Source: Roseobacter litoralis Och 149
GTDB lineage: Bacteria > Pseudomonadota > Alphaproteobacteria > Rhodobacterales > Rhodobacteraceae
Reading direction: 5' to 3'
NCBI RefSeq assembly: GCF_000154785.2
Contig: NC_015730.1
Span: 2,170,001 to 2,234,000, forward strand
DNA length: 64,000 nt
Shown: one piece after another, positions 1-7,132 of the stretch
Layout of the letters: every line of letters starts with the position of its first letter
How positions within the stretch are numbered: the stretch's first letter is position 1
Notes under the pieces: generated by a model
Told to the model about the DNA's origin: nothing
What the model saw: only the letters and a program-made list of their open reading frames with translations
Databases searched by the model: none
Translations under genes and position numbers: made by a program

Positions 1-943
1 CTACCAGAACGAACCAAACCACCCGTTGATCCCCGCCATGCGCAAGATCTTGATAGAAGTCATCGCCTACTCGCGCTGTCTTGCTCTGGTTGGAGTTCTT
101 GCGCACGACACCCGGGGTCACATCAAGGATCTTCTTGAATGTGTCGGTCATATGGTTTTTCGAGCTGAAGCCCGAAACATGTGCGATTACCGCGAGTGGT
201 TTGTCTGACTGGCTCAGCCTGCGTTTGGCATCAGCAAGCCGTCGCTCGACGACATATTGATGCGGGCTGCGGCCCATGGCGGTGCGAAAGACGCGCGCGA
301 AATTATATGTGCTCAGATTGGCAATCTAGGCCAGCTTGTCCAGCGGGAGCGGGTCCGCGAGGTTGCATTCGACGTAATCCAGCACGTCCTGTATCCGGGT
401 GGCGGTCGCGTTGGCTTGCGATTGAAACCCCGACACCTGTGACAGAAGCAGGTATTTGACGCGCAGACGGAAGAGGCTCGCGAATGCATCGAGCTGCCGT
501 TCGCTCAGCTGTGTCATGCCATTAGTCCAGCTGTTCACCAGCGTCTGGGCAATTGAGACCAATGCGGGGTCTTCTGCATGATATATTGCCTTTGGCTTGG
601 ACAATCCGATCACTTTCTCACCAGGCAGCGCCGGACGTGGCCGCGACTGGGCCAGAATGGCAGTTGCGAATGTCATCTGTACGCTCCACCCCGATCTGGT
701 GGCGAGAATTTCCTGTTCATTCCCCGCGGGCAGAAACACGAACGTAGAGGGCGGCGCGATCTCGCCCCCCATTTCCGACCCTGAGATCGCATAGCTTGCC
801 GTGGATTTCCCGAGATGGACGTCCAGAAAATCATCGCCTTTCGGAACCCACATGCGATGCGCACCCGGCCTGCGGGCGACCAGCCTGTAGCCGTCCCCAA
901 CGTGATGAAATCCATCTTCGCGATGAGCATCCGGTTCTATCAT
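1..943 (-). pseudogene. AraC-family regulator, interrupted by an in-frame TAG; runs off the window edge
   Basis: The first 205 codons (start at 943) encode an AraC-type N-terminal sensor region and reach the beginning of the first DNA-binding helix. A TAG at 326-328 then stops translation. The same frame continues without another stop to the window edge and encodes the rest of a normal AraC double helix-turn-helix, including IANLS, FARVF, GRSPHQYV and VSGFSSKNHM. The stop falls just after DKLA, where family members carry an ordinary residue, so a single nonsense change is the simplest explanation. The truncated product would lack DNA binding. The exact C-terminus lies outside the window. Seen: frame and motifs. 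Inferred: loss of function. Confidence 0.8.
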
Positions 944-1214
944 TGCTCAGCCATCCCTCGGTTATGTCGGTGGCTTGAATAACAGGGCGCTGATCGGGGC
1001 GTATTTCACGCAGTGTTACATTTTCGAAAAATTGTGAGGGATGACACCTGCATATGCCCGGTCTTTGCGCGACCCAACTCACACGTCGCCGACACAGCAA
1101 TTCTGCAAGACGATTCAGCAAGAGGGTGGAAGAAACGACCCCTGTTCTGCACATAGCCTGACTGCAACGCCGACGCAGTTGACCATTGATCAGCCCCATA
1201 TCAAGGAGGTTCAG

Positions 1215-1523
1215 ATGACAAAAGACAGCGTTACCTTACGCAGCGTGGCCCATGATATCAAAGGTCTGCTCACCCGGGCCAGTCTGGCGGCTGAATTGCT
1301 GGGGCGGCATGATGATGAGACGGTGCGCCTCAAGGCGGATCGCATCATGCGGGCCGTGGATCAGATTGCGCTGATCTGCCAGCGCGACCTCGCCCCCCCG
1401 ATCAACTGTAGCCGCGCAGAGCTTCATGAGTGCGGCGAGGTGGTCAAGCTGATGGAAAAGGTCGTATCGAACGCGCGATCAGGCCATGAGCCGCAGCCCC
1501 GACCCGTTCCATATTTTGACTAG
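1215..1523 (+). CDS. Histidine-kinase phosphoacceptor (HisKA-like) domain protein, 102 aa
   Basis: A stand-alone dimerisation/histidine-phosphotransfer domain. Residues 12-17 read AHDIKG, matching a kinase H-box (H followed by an acidic residue), and the next 40 residues are a typical two-helix hairpin. No ATP-binding domain follows in this gene. The start at 1215 is supported by a strong AAGGAGG at 1203-1209, 5 nt upstream. The C-terminal 30 residues are unlike kinase sequence and end early compared with normal sensor kinases. A separate gene 190 bp downstream carries an ATPase domain, so the two may be halves of one split or broken kinase. No input domain or response regulator receiver is nearby. 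Confidence 0.6.
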   Translation: MTKDSVTLRSVAHDIKGLLTRASLAAELLGRHDDETVRLKADRIMRAVDQIALICQRDLAPPINCSRAELHECGEVVKLMEKVVSNARSGHEPQPRPVPYFD

Positions 1524-1714
1524 ACTTTAAATCCCTGTCTGAGATGCCGTCACCTTCCCCCGGATGGCGTCACTCCACCCGATCAGACAGTTGAAGAGGC
1601 GGGTTTTCTTCCTGTTGACCGCCTCGGATTGTCCCGTCCGCACCTGCCGATCTGCGGACGGGGCGCATGCATTGAATTGATGCAAAAAAACTGTGACCAC
1701 TTTAGGAGGATAAT

Positions 1715-2337
1715 GTGATCAAACCATCTGTATTGCCCAGAGAGGCGCGGATACATTCCGGCAAACCAACCCACGGATCGCCCGCCTCACCTGCACATGC
1801 CAGCGATCTCGCCCTGAAGGCGCGGGTGCAGCTTGACAGTCGGGCCGGGGATCAGACGGGGAGACCGGACCCCCCGGCACCGCATGTCTGACACAGGTCC
1901 TCACACAGATTGCATCCGGGCTGCGCGTGCCGCCGCATCAGGCCTATCTGCACAATATCATCCACCTGCATGTGCTTGATCCGATTGACTTTCACTGCAC
2001 GCAACCCTTCCTCTTTGCTGTGCTGAAGGAACTGATCCAGAACGCCATCAACGCGGTTGAAACCCCGTGCAGCGCGCGGATCGACGTTTTGGTCACGCAA
2101 TATAAGAACCGCCTGTATTTCCAGATTGCAGACAACGGGCCGGGCATGCCGGATGGCATGGCGGCTTGGTTTGACGCAGGAAAAACCGGAAAAACCGGTG
2201 CGCGGCGGCGGGCCGGGTCCGGGCTCGACAGGGTGCGGCAATTGTTGACTTGGGCGGGCGGTGAATTCCGGCTGGCGCATTCCTGCGCGACGGGCACGCG
2301 CGCAGCCTGCATGTCTTTATCCACCCCGACCTCATGA
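1715..2337 (+). pseudogene. Histidine-kinase ATPase (HATPase_c) domain gene, split between two frames
   Basis: A GTG at 1715, preceded by AGGAGG (1704-1709), opens a 58-codon frame that stops at 1889-1891. The ATPase domain lies in the -1 frame, open from 1837 to 2337, with its first usable start a GTG at 1927. That frame shows an N-box (KELIQNAINA), a G1 box (DNGPGMP) and a G2 box (GSGLDRV), a recognisable Bergerat fold. The frames overlap at a run of six C (1870-1875), so either a frameshift mutation or -1 slippage would join them. The end overlaps the next AraC gene by ATGA, implying an operon. If only the GTG at 1927 is used, the product is a 136-residue ATPase module. Confidence 0.55.
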
Positions 2338-2867
2338 TGCATGCGCTTGAGGCCGGCGAGGACACCCGTAACGGCGCGATCCGCTTCGAAAGCTTTGCCG
2401 GAGTGTTCCATTCTGAAATGAGGGCACCGTTACTGCCCTCTGTGATGGTGCGGGCCGACATGATCTGCGTCTGGCGCGCCAGATCATCGGTTTTTATGGC
2501 CCCCCCATACGCGCAGGATACGCCGGCGATGGATCTGTCGGATTTCCAGTTCCTGCGCGCCATAGACTTCATCGAGGACAACCTCACGCGCGACATCCCG
2601 CTTGCCGAAATGGCCCGCGCCGTGGATGTGCCCCCGCAGCGTCTGGCCGACGGCTTTGCCGCAGAGACCGGGTGCAGCATCGATAGCTTCCGCGCCGAGC
2701 GGCGGGTCGGCATCGTGCAGCAACTGTTGCGCAGCGCGGGTCGCGACATGACCACCGGGCAGATCGCCCCAAAGGTCGGTTTTGCCGACACCGCCGCGCT
2801 GGATGCCGTCTTTCGCGCGCATCTGGGCGTTTCCGTCAACAACTACCGCGCGGGGAGGTTGGGATGA
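2334..2867 (+). CDS. AraC-family transcriptional regulator, short (177 aa)
   Basis: The C-terminal ~100 residues form an AraC/XylS DNA-binding domain. The first helix-turn-helix is around residues 80-110 (IPLAEMARAVDVPPQRLADGF) and the second is near the C-terminus (IAPKVGFADTAALDAVF). The N-terminal ~65 residues are too short for a cupin-type effector domain, so its sensing mode is unknown. The start overlaps the stop of the ATPase-domain gene and its own stop overlaps the next AraC gene (ATGA), so the three appear cotranscribed and coupled. A role as output of the split kinase is possible but has no precedent visible here, because no receiver domain is present. Confidence 0.75.
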   Translation: MMHALEAGEDTRNGAIRFESFAGVFHSEMRAPLLPSVMVRADMICVWRARSSVFMAPPYAQDTPAMDLSDFQFLRAIDFIEDNLTRDIPLAEMARAVDVPPQRLADGFAAETGCSIDSFRAERRVGIVQQLLRSAGRDMTTGQIAPKVGFADTAALDAVFRAHLGVSVNNYRAGRLG

Positions 2868-3766
2868 AACAAGCACTCAGAGCGGTGGAAAAGATGTTGC
2901 ATGGCGAGGATCTTCTTGATTTCGCCGAAAACCATCATGAGGGCGGCCATGTCATCCGACCTGACAGCGGCGATACCGCCTGCGCGCAATTCACACTTGG
3001 GAGCCACCGTTCGCAACATGATGCCGCAACGGTCCATGCATTGATCTTGTCGACTGCCGCCAAGGGGCGGCTGCAGCCCGAGGTCGCGGGCCAGACGCAT
3101 GAGGCGGACATCCGCAGCGGCACGCTGTCATCTGTGCCGGCGGGCAACACGCAGAATTATGATTACACCGGCACGCTGACCAATACCGTGCTGGGCATCG
3201 ACTACGCCCTGTTTACCCGTGTGGTGGAGATATACCCCTGTCTGGGCACCACCGGCGCCTTCGAACCCCGCTTTGGCTGGATCCGCCCCGCCGTGCAGGC
3301 GCTGGTGGAGGAACAGCACCGCGTCCTGCACCGCGATACGACCGGGTCGCGGGTGCTCGCCGAAGCTGTCGCACTGCGGCTGGCCTATGAGCTGCTGTCG
3401 GTCTTCAACGCTCAAAAACCCGCAGGCGCGCCGCTGCCGCTCTCGCAGGCCGAGGTCACCCGCCTGACCGGTTTCATCGACGCCGAGATAGAGCAGGATT
3501 TTGACCTCACCGACCTGGCCCGGCTATTGGACCGTGACCCCTTCGGGTTCTCGCGCAGCTTCAAGGCCGCCACGGGCGAAAGCCCCCACCAATGCGTGAT
3601 CCAGCGCCGCATCGCCCGCGTCAAACACCTGCTGCGCTCTGCCGCTGACAGCCTCGCCGACATCAGCTACGCCACCGGCTTCGCCAGCCAGCCGCATATG
3701 ACCGCGACATTCACAAAACACGTCGGCACCTCCCCCGGCAAAGGGCGCAAGGCAGCGCAGACGTAA
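2864..3766 (+). CDS. AraC-family transcriptional regulator (300 aa)
   Basis: Full-length AraC/XylS regulator. It has an N-terminal effector/dimer region of about 200 residues and a C-terminal double helix-turn-helix (LTDLARLLDRDPFGFSRSF, then LADISYATGFASQPHMTATF). The GRSPHQY-type linker appears as GESPHQCV. The start is the ATG of an ATGA overlap with the upstream AraC gene, with a purine-rich GGGGAGG just upstream. The final residues after the second helix are short (GKGRKAAQT). The ligand and target genes cannot be read from the sequence. Nearest non-operon genes are the TetR/rclC pair downstream. Confidence 0.85.
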   Translation: MKQALRAVEKMLHGEDLLDFAENHHEGGHVIRPDSGDTACAQFTLGSHRSQHDAATVHALILSTAAKGRLQPEVAGQTHEADIRSGTLSSVPAGNTQNYDYTGTLTNTVLGIDYALFTRVVEIYPCLGTTGAFEPRFGWIRPAVQALVEEQHRVLHRDTTGSRVLAEAVALRLAYELLSVFNAQKPAGAPLPLSQAEVTRLTGFIDAEIEQDFDLTDLARLLDRDPFGFSRSFKAATGESPHQCVIQRRIARVKHLLRSAADSLADISYATGFASQPHMTATFTKHVGTSPGKGRKAAQT

Positions 3767-3977
3767 TCACGTCCCCACGACGAAACCGCAATTCCAGATA
3801 TCTGCGGCGCATGCGTCCGCTTGATCGAACACGCCGCAGGGCTCGGGTGACGGGGCATCATGGTTTCGCCCCTGATCGCAAGAACATGCAACGATCCCGC
3901 CCGCTTCTGAAAGAAGCCCCTCAAAGTGGTTGATAGATCATAAAGATCAGCAATCAGATATGAGGAGACCGCCCCCC
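3767..3977. other. Intergenic stretch, no gene recognised
   Basis: AT-richer stretch between the AraC operon and the weakly supported small reading frame at 3978. I see no RNA gene, repeat or strong hairpin. An AGGAG at 3962-3966 is the possible ribosome binding site for the small frame. Confidence 0.4.
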
Positions 3978-4169
3978 ATGAACAGAGTATTATGTGTTGC
4001 CGTGGCTGGATTTGGTCTGGTCATTGGCGTGGTTCAGTTCAATTCCGCCGTGACCGCCCTGCAGGCCGTTTACGCGGATGTCACTGCTTTAGTGCGGCGT
4101 TTGAGATCCTCCCCCTGTGTCCATCAAGATTTCCATGACGGCGTTTTTTGCGGGTTTGAGGGTTTCTAG
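3978..4169 (+). CDS. Possible small membrane peptide, 63 aa (weak)
   Basis: Begins MNRVLCVAVAG with one hydrophobic segment (residues 4-22), so a membrane-anchored or secreted peptide is conceivable. The ATG has AGGAG 10 nt upstream. The last ~27 codons overlap the 3' end of the TetR gene on the opposite strand and look like antisense of it, so the natural C-terminus may be lost or the frame may be spurious. No family recognised. Confidence 0.3.
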   Translation: MNRVLCVAVAGFGLVIGVVQFNSAVTALQAVYADVTALVRRLRSSPCVHQDFHDGVFCGFEGF

Positions 4170-4703
4170 GGTTTTGGCGGATCGGGCCATGATGCGCAGG
4201 CCGGAGTAGACGGTGAGGATCAGTTGCGCCTGTTGGTCGCGCGCATTCTGGGCCATGTCCGGGCGTGCCTGTGACAGGGCATGGACGATGGCGCGGCGCA
4301 TCTTGTCATAGCCTGTGCGCACGAGGGTTGCCGTTTGCGCGTCCAGCGCGGCGCGATCCGCGGAGGCGTTGCACAGGAAACAGCCGCGGCTGTCGGCGTG
4401 ATCGCCCAGGGCCGTGAGCGGCGCGCTGAGAAACGCATCGATCCGCGCCAGCGGGGCCGTGTCAGGCGCGCGCAGGATGCGCACCGCCCCCTCCACCACC
4501 CGGGCGTCGTAATGCGCAAGCGCCTTGAGATACATCGACTGCTTGTTGCCAAACGCCGCATAAAGGCTCGCCTTGCCCAGCCCCGTGGCCTTTGTGATGT
4601 CGCTCAGCCCCGTCGCCTCATAGCCGTGTTCCCAGAACAGATGCATGATTTTCGACAGGGTCTCATCGGGGTCAAATTCCCTCGGGCGTCCGGGTTGCTG
4701 CAT
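4089..4703 (-). CDS. TetR-family repressor with NemR-like cysteine motif
   Basis: TetR/AcrR regulator of 204 aa, with the helix-turn-helix at residues 31-55 (ITKATGLGKASLYAAFGNK). The ligand domain contains GCFLCN at 107-112. In E. coli NemR the redox-active Cys106 sits in the equivalent GCL motif, so Cys108 (and Cys111) may sense electrophiles or hypochlorite; this is inference. It is divergent from an RclC-like membrane protein and a glutaredoxin, with two palindromic operator candidates in the shared intergenic region. It probably represses both directions and is released by oxidative or electrophile stress. Confidence 0.85.
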   Translation of the reverse strand: MQQPGRPREFDPDETLSKIMHLFWEHGYEATGLSDITKATGLGKASLYAAFGNKQSMYLKALAHYDARVVEGAVRILRAPDTAPLARIDAFLSAPLTALGDHADSRGCFLCNASADRAALDAQTATLVRTGYDKMRRAIVHALSQARPDMAQNARDQQAQLILTVYSGLRIMARSAKTLETLKPAKNAVMEILMDTGGGSQTPH

Positions 4704-4742
4704 GTGTCATTGTCCTCGCGAAGCTGTGAATGGATAGTTATT

Positions 4743-4754
4743 GACCGATCAGTC
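4743..4754. promoter_or_regulatory. Candidate TetR operator 1
   Basis: GACCGATCAGTC is nearly self-complementary and resembles a second palindrome 57 bp away with the same GACC/GGTC arms. It lies between the divergent TetR and RclC-like genes, on the TetR side, where autoregulation would be expected. Confidence 0.45.
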
Positions 4755-4811
4755 CGTAATCTGTAGGTGTTGGCCATCGGCACTGACGCCGCACAGCTTT
4801 ACCTAAATAAA

Positions 4812-4823
4812 GACCATTCGGTC
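4812..4823. promoter_or_regulatory. Candidate TetR operator 2
   Basis: GACCATTCGGTC has perfect 4-bp arms (GACC/GGTC) with a 4-bp spacer. It lies 17 bp upstream of the RclC-like start and just before its ribosome binding site, so a bound repressor would block expression of the RclC-like/glutaredoxin pair. Confidence 0.5.
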
Positions 4824-4840
4824 AAGAAAGGAAACACACC

Positions 4841-5341
4841 ATGACACATGTAACAGACACCCCCGCCGCCGCCGTGAACCTCGCCGATCTGGGCGACACC
4901 GTGGCGAATGCGGGCACCCATGCGATCCGCTTTTCCAGCGCGATTGTGCTGGGCTGGATCGGGGCGATGAAATTCACCGCCTATGAAGCGGGCGCCATCG
5001 AGGGTCTGGTCGCCTCCAGCCCGCTGACCAGCTGGCTCTATTCGGTGTTTTCGCTGCAGGGGGCGTCGAACCTGATCGGATCCGCCGAGATCGCGATTGC
5101 CCTGCTGCTGGTGGTGGGCGCGAAGTTTCCCAAGGTGGCGCTGCTGGGGGCCCTGGGCGCGCTGGCGACCTTCTTTGTGACGGCCAGCTTCCTGTTCACC
5201 GCGCCGGTGAGCGAGCCGAGCCTTGGCGGCTTTCCCGCGCTGTCGGTCGTGCCGGGCCAGTTCTTGCTGAAAGACATCGTCCTGCTGGCCGCTGCGCTGT
5301 TTTTGTCCGGTGACGCCCTGCGCCGCATCGCCCGCAACTGA
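4841..5341 (+). CDS. DUF417/YkgB-family inner-membrane protein (RclC-like)
   Basis: A 166-aa membrane protein with about four hydrophobic segments (roughly residues 30-50, 80-95, 100-122 and 142-158). It belongs to the YkgB/DUF417 group that includes E. coli RclC, a reactive-chlorine resistance protein; the molecular function is unknown. Features supporting the family are the SSAIVLGWIGAMKF start of the first helix and the G-S-A-E-I helix around residues 82-95. It is followed after 51 bp by a glutaredoxin gene and is divergent from a TetR regulator, consistent with an oxidant-inducible two-gene operon. Confidence 0.8.
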   Translation: MTHVTDTPAAAVNLADLGDTVANAGTHAIRFSSAIVLGWIGAMKFTAYEAGAIEGLVASSPLTSWLYSVFSLQGASNLIGSAEIAIALLLVVGAKFPKVALLGALGALATFFVTASFLFTAPVSEPSLGGFPALSVVPGQFLLKDIVLLAAALFLSGDALRRIARN

Positions 5342-5392
5342 CCCGCCACAGCCCCCGTCAATGCGGCGGGGGCACAGACCCGGAGACACCCC

Positions 5393-5665
5393 ATGCCCCC
5401 TGAAATCACACTCTACACCAAGGGCTATTGCCCCCATTGCAAAGCCGCCCGCGCCCTGCTGGCCGCAAAAGGCGTGCGCTTCGTGAACCACGACATCGAC
5501 ATCACCCCCGCGCGGCGCCGCGAAATGATCGCCCGCGCCGGCGGGCGCACCACCGTGCCGCAAATCTTCATCGCAGATTTCCACGTCGGCGGAAACAGCG
5601 ACCTCACAGCCCTCAACACATCAGGCACCCTCGATGCTCTGCTCAAAAACAAACAAACAGCGTGA
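5393..5665 (+). CDS. grxC: Glutaredoxin 3-type thiol oxidoreductase
   Basis: Small (90 aa) dithiol glutaredoxin that reduces disulfides and mixed glutathione disulfides with glutathione in the cytoplasm. The active site is C13-P-H-C16. The cis-proline loop is TVPQIFI (around 53-60) and the glutathione-contact GGNSDL follows. CPHC rather than CPYC is a common variant. It shares a probable transcript with the RclC-like gene, matching a thiol-stress role. A hairpin follows at once. Confidence 0.9.
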   Translation: MPPEITLYTKGYCPHCKAARALLAAKGVRFVNHDIDITPARRREMIARAGGRTTVPQIFIADFHVGGNSDLTALNTSGTLDALLKNKQTA

Positions 5666-5679
5666 AGTCGCAAAAACCT

Positions 5680-5740
5680 GATGCATTCACGGGATGCGCG
5701 TTGCCCAGCAAGGCGCATCTGTCACGCGTGAAACTGCATC
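5680..5740. terminator. Nested hairpin between convergent genes
   Basis: An inner stem GATGCGC (5693-5699) pairs with GCGCATC (5713-5719). An outer imperfect stem pairs 5680-5691 with 5727-5740. It sits between convergent grxC and the sulfotransferase gene, with a T-rich stretch just beyond it (TCTATTTTTG), and probably ends transcription from both sides. Confidence 0.6.
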
Positions 5741-5743
5741 TGT

Positions 5744-6619
5744 CTATTTTTGTTCAGACTGCGGCGCAAACCAGAGCTCTTTGGTTTCGGGAAATTCTTG
5801 GGCCGCAAACCGATAGGTCGGCTCGAAAATCTCGCGCAACTGATGCCTCGTCTCATCTTTCACAGGTTGCTCTGAGCGCGATTCATAAAACCGCTTCTTT
5901 ATCCTCTCGGGCATGAAGGCCGCGCCCATGAAGGTTGAAACACGCTCAACCTCCTCAAGTTGGAACATGGTCTCGTAAAGGCCGACGTAGACATTCTCGG
6001 GACCAAAAACGCTGCGCGCCTGCGTCACGGTATGCTCATAATTTGCAATCAGATTGTGATGGGTCGACTTGGCATAGCTCAAAATCGCACGATCAAAATC
6101 CCCAAAGGGCGGCACGCTTTCGCGCCAATCCCGCTTGCGGCGGTTCATGCGCGCTGCTGAAATCGCCCGGGTAACCGGATCGCGCATGATGAAGAACACT
6201 TTTACATTGATGCCTTCATCATTGAACCGGTCCCGAATGGTGCAAAGCGTCTCAGCGGACAAACCCGAATAGGATGGCGTCACGTCCCCGGTCATTCGAA
6301 TGCCCGGCTGTGAAAGCCTTTCTTTGAAATAGGTAAAGTAGTTTTCGGGATCGTCTTGCAGATGCCCCCTCAGTTTCCAGGCGTTTGACGCACGCCCCCG
6401 GACCCGACTTGTCAGCGCCACCACGAGTCGGTTTGTAATCTTGGAGGGCCTCACGTCGAAGTAGCCCATCTCAGGCAGTTCCAATGCATCCCAGACACGA
6501 TATTCTTTCAAGCCACCGAAATCCGACGCGGGGTCAGCATTCAGATAATGATATAGCCAGCTTGTTCCGGCCTTCTGAGCGCCCAGGCCTAGAACGAAGG
6601 TTTTCGGGTCAGATGTCAT
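5744..6619 (-). CDS. Sulfotransferase-family protein (PAPS-dependent)
   Basis: A 291-aa protein with the two cofactor signatures of cytosolic/Golgi-type sulfotransferases. These are the 5'-phosphosulfate loop GAQKAGTSWLY at residues 13-23 and the 3'-phosphate segment IMRDPVTRAISAA around 145-157. It would transfer sulfate from PAPS to an unidentified acceptor, most likely a glycan or lipid. It stands alone on the minus strand beside a carbohydrate-type beta-helix pseudogene, so modification or recognition of an extracellular polysaccharide is plausible but unproven. No PAPS synthesis genes are nearby. Confidence 0.8.
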   Translation of the reverse strand: MTSDPKTFVLGLGAQKAGTSWLYHYLNADPASDFGGLKEYRVWDALELPEMGYFDVRPSKITNRLVVALTSRVRGRASNAWKLRGHLQDDPENYFTYFKERLSQPGIRMTGDVTPSYSGLSAETLCTIRDRFNDEGINVKVFFIMRDPVTRAISAARMNRRKRDWRESVPPFGDFDRAILSYAKSTHHNLIANYEHTVTQARSVFGPENVYVGLYETMFQLEEVERVSTFMGAAFMPERIKKRFYESRSEQPVKDETRHQLREIFEPTYRFAAQEFPETKELWFAPQSEQK

Positions 6620-7132
6620 ATAAACGCGGTCATGTGTGTCTTGTACATTTGGTCAATCTACGGTGTGCCAGCATCTTGAGCCTAACCTCTTGATACAGAT
6701 AAACGCATAAATCAATCGGCGACCTATATCAAAGGCCATAAATTGCCTTCCGATCAAAGCATGAGACCTCAGCGCAACAGATTTAATCGTTAAGGCTTTG
6801 GCACCGTCGCGCGCGGTGGCATCAGAATAACTCAATTCCTTATCGCCATCCTGACCGCCGATCAAAGTTTAGATGTGGGTTGGCATGGCATGAACGGATT
6901 TCCCCCGACAGACAAAAGGCGTGTTGCACACGCGGGGCAAACACACCCGCAACGCATGCGCCTGTCTCAGGGCGTTTAATAGGCCCTGTCTGGCGCGTGC
7001 ACAGGCCGCGATAGCGGCAGCTGCAGGTTGATGCGCGGTGCTCGGGGTGGGTGCGCATCAAAATTATTCACCCGTCGGTGCCACAGCACCTTTGGAAAAC
7101 AAAACAACGGCAATGTTTAGGTGTTATGATCC
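6620..7132. other. 513-bp intergenic region, no gene recognised
   Basis: Between the divergent sulfotransferase and beta-helix genes. AT-richer near the sulfotransferase end and GC-rich near 6900-7050. Short frames here have no family resemblance and no convincing ribosome binding site. I see no tRNA-like or riboswitch-like structure, so it is presumably the divergent promoter region. Confidence 0.5.

Noticed and set aside
6653..7061. Two short minus-strand frames in the gap between the sulfotransferase and beta-helix genes
   Set aside because: Composition unlike proteins of this genome, no ribosome binding site, no recognisable motif.
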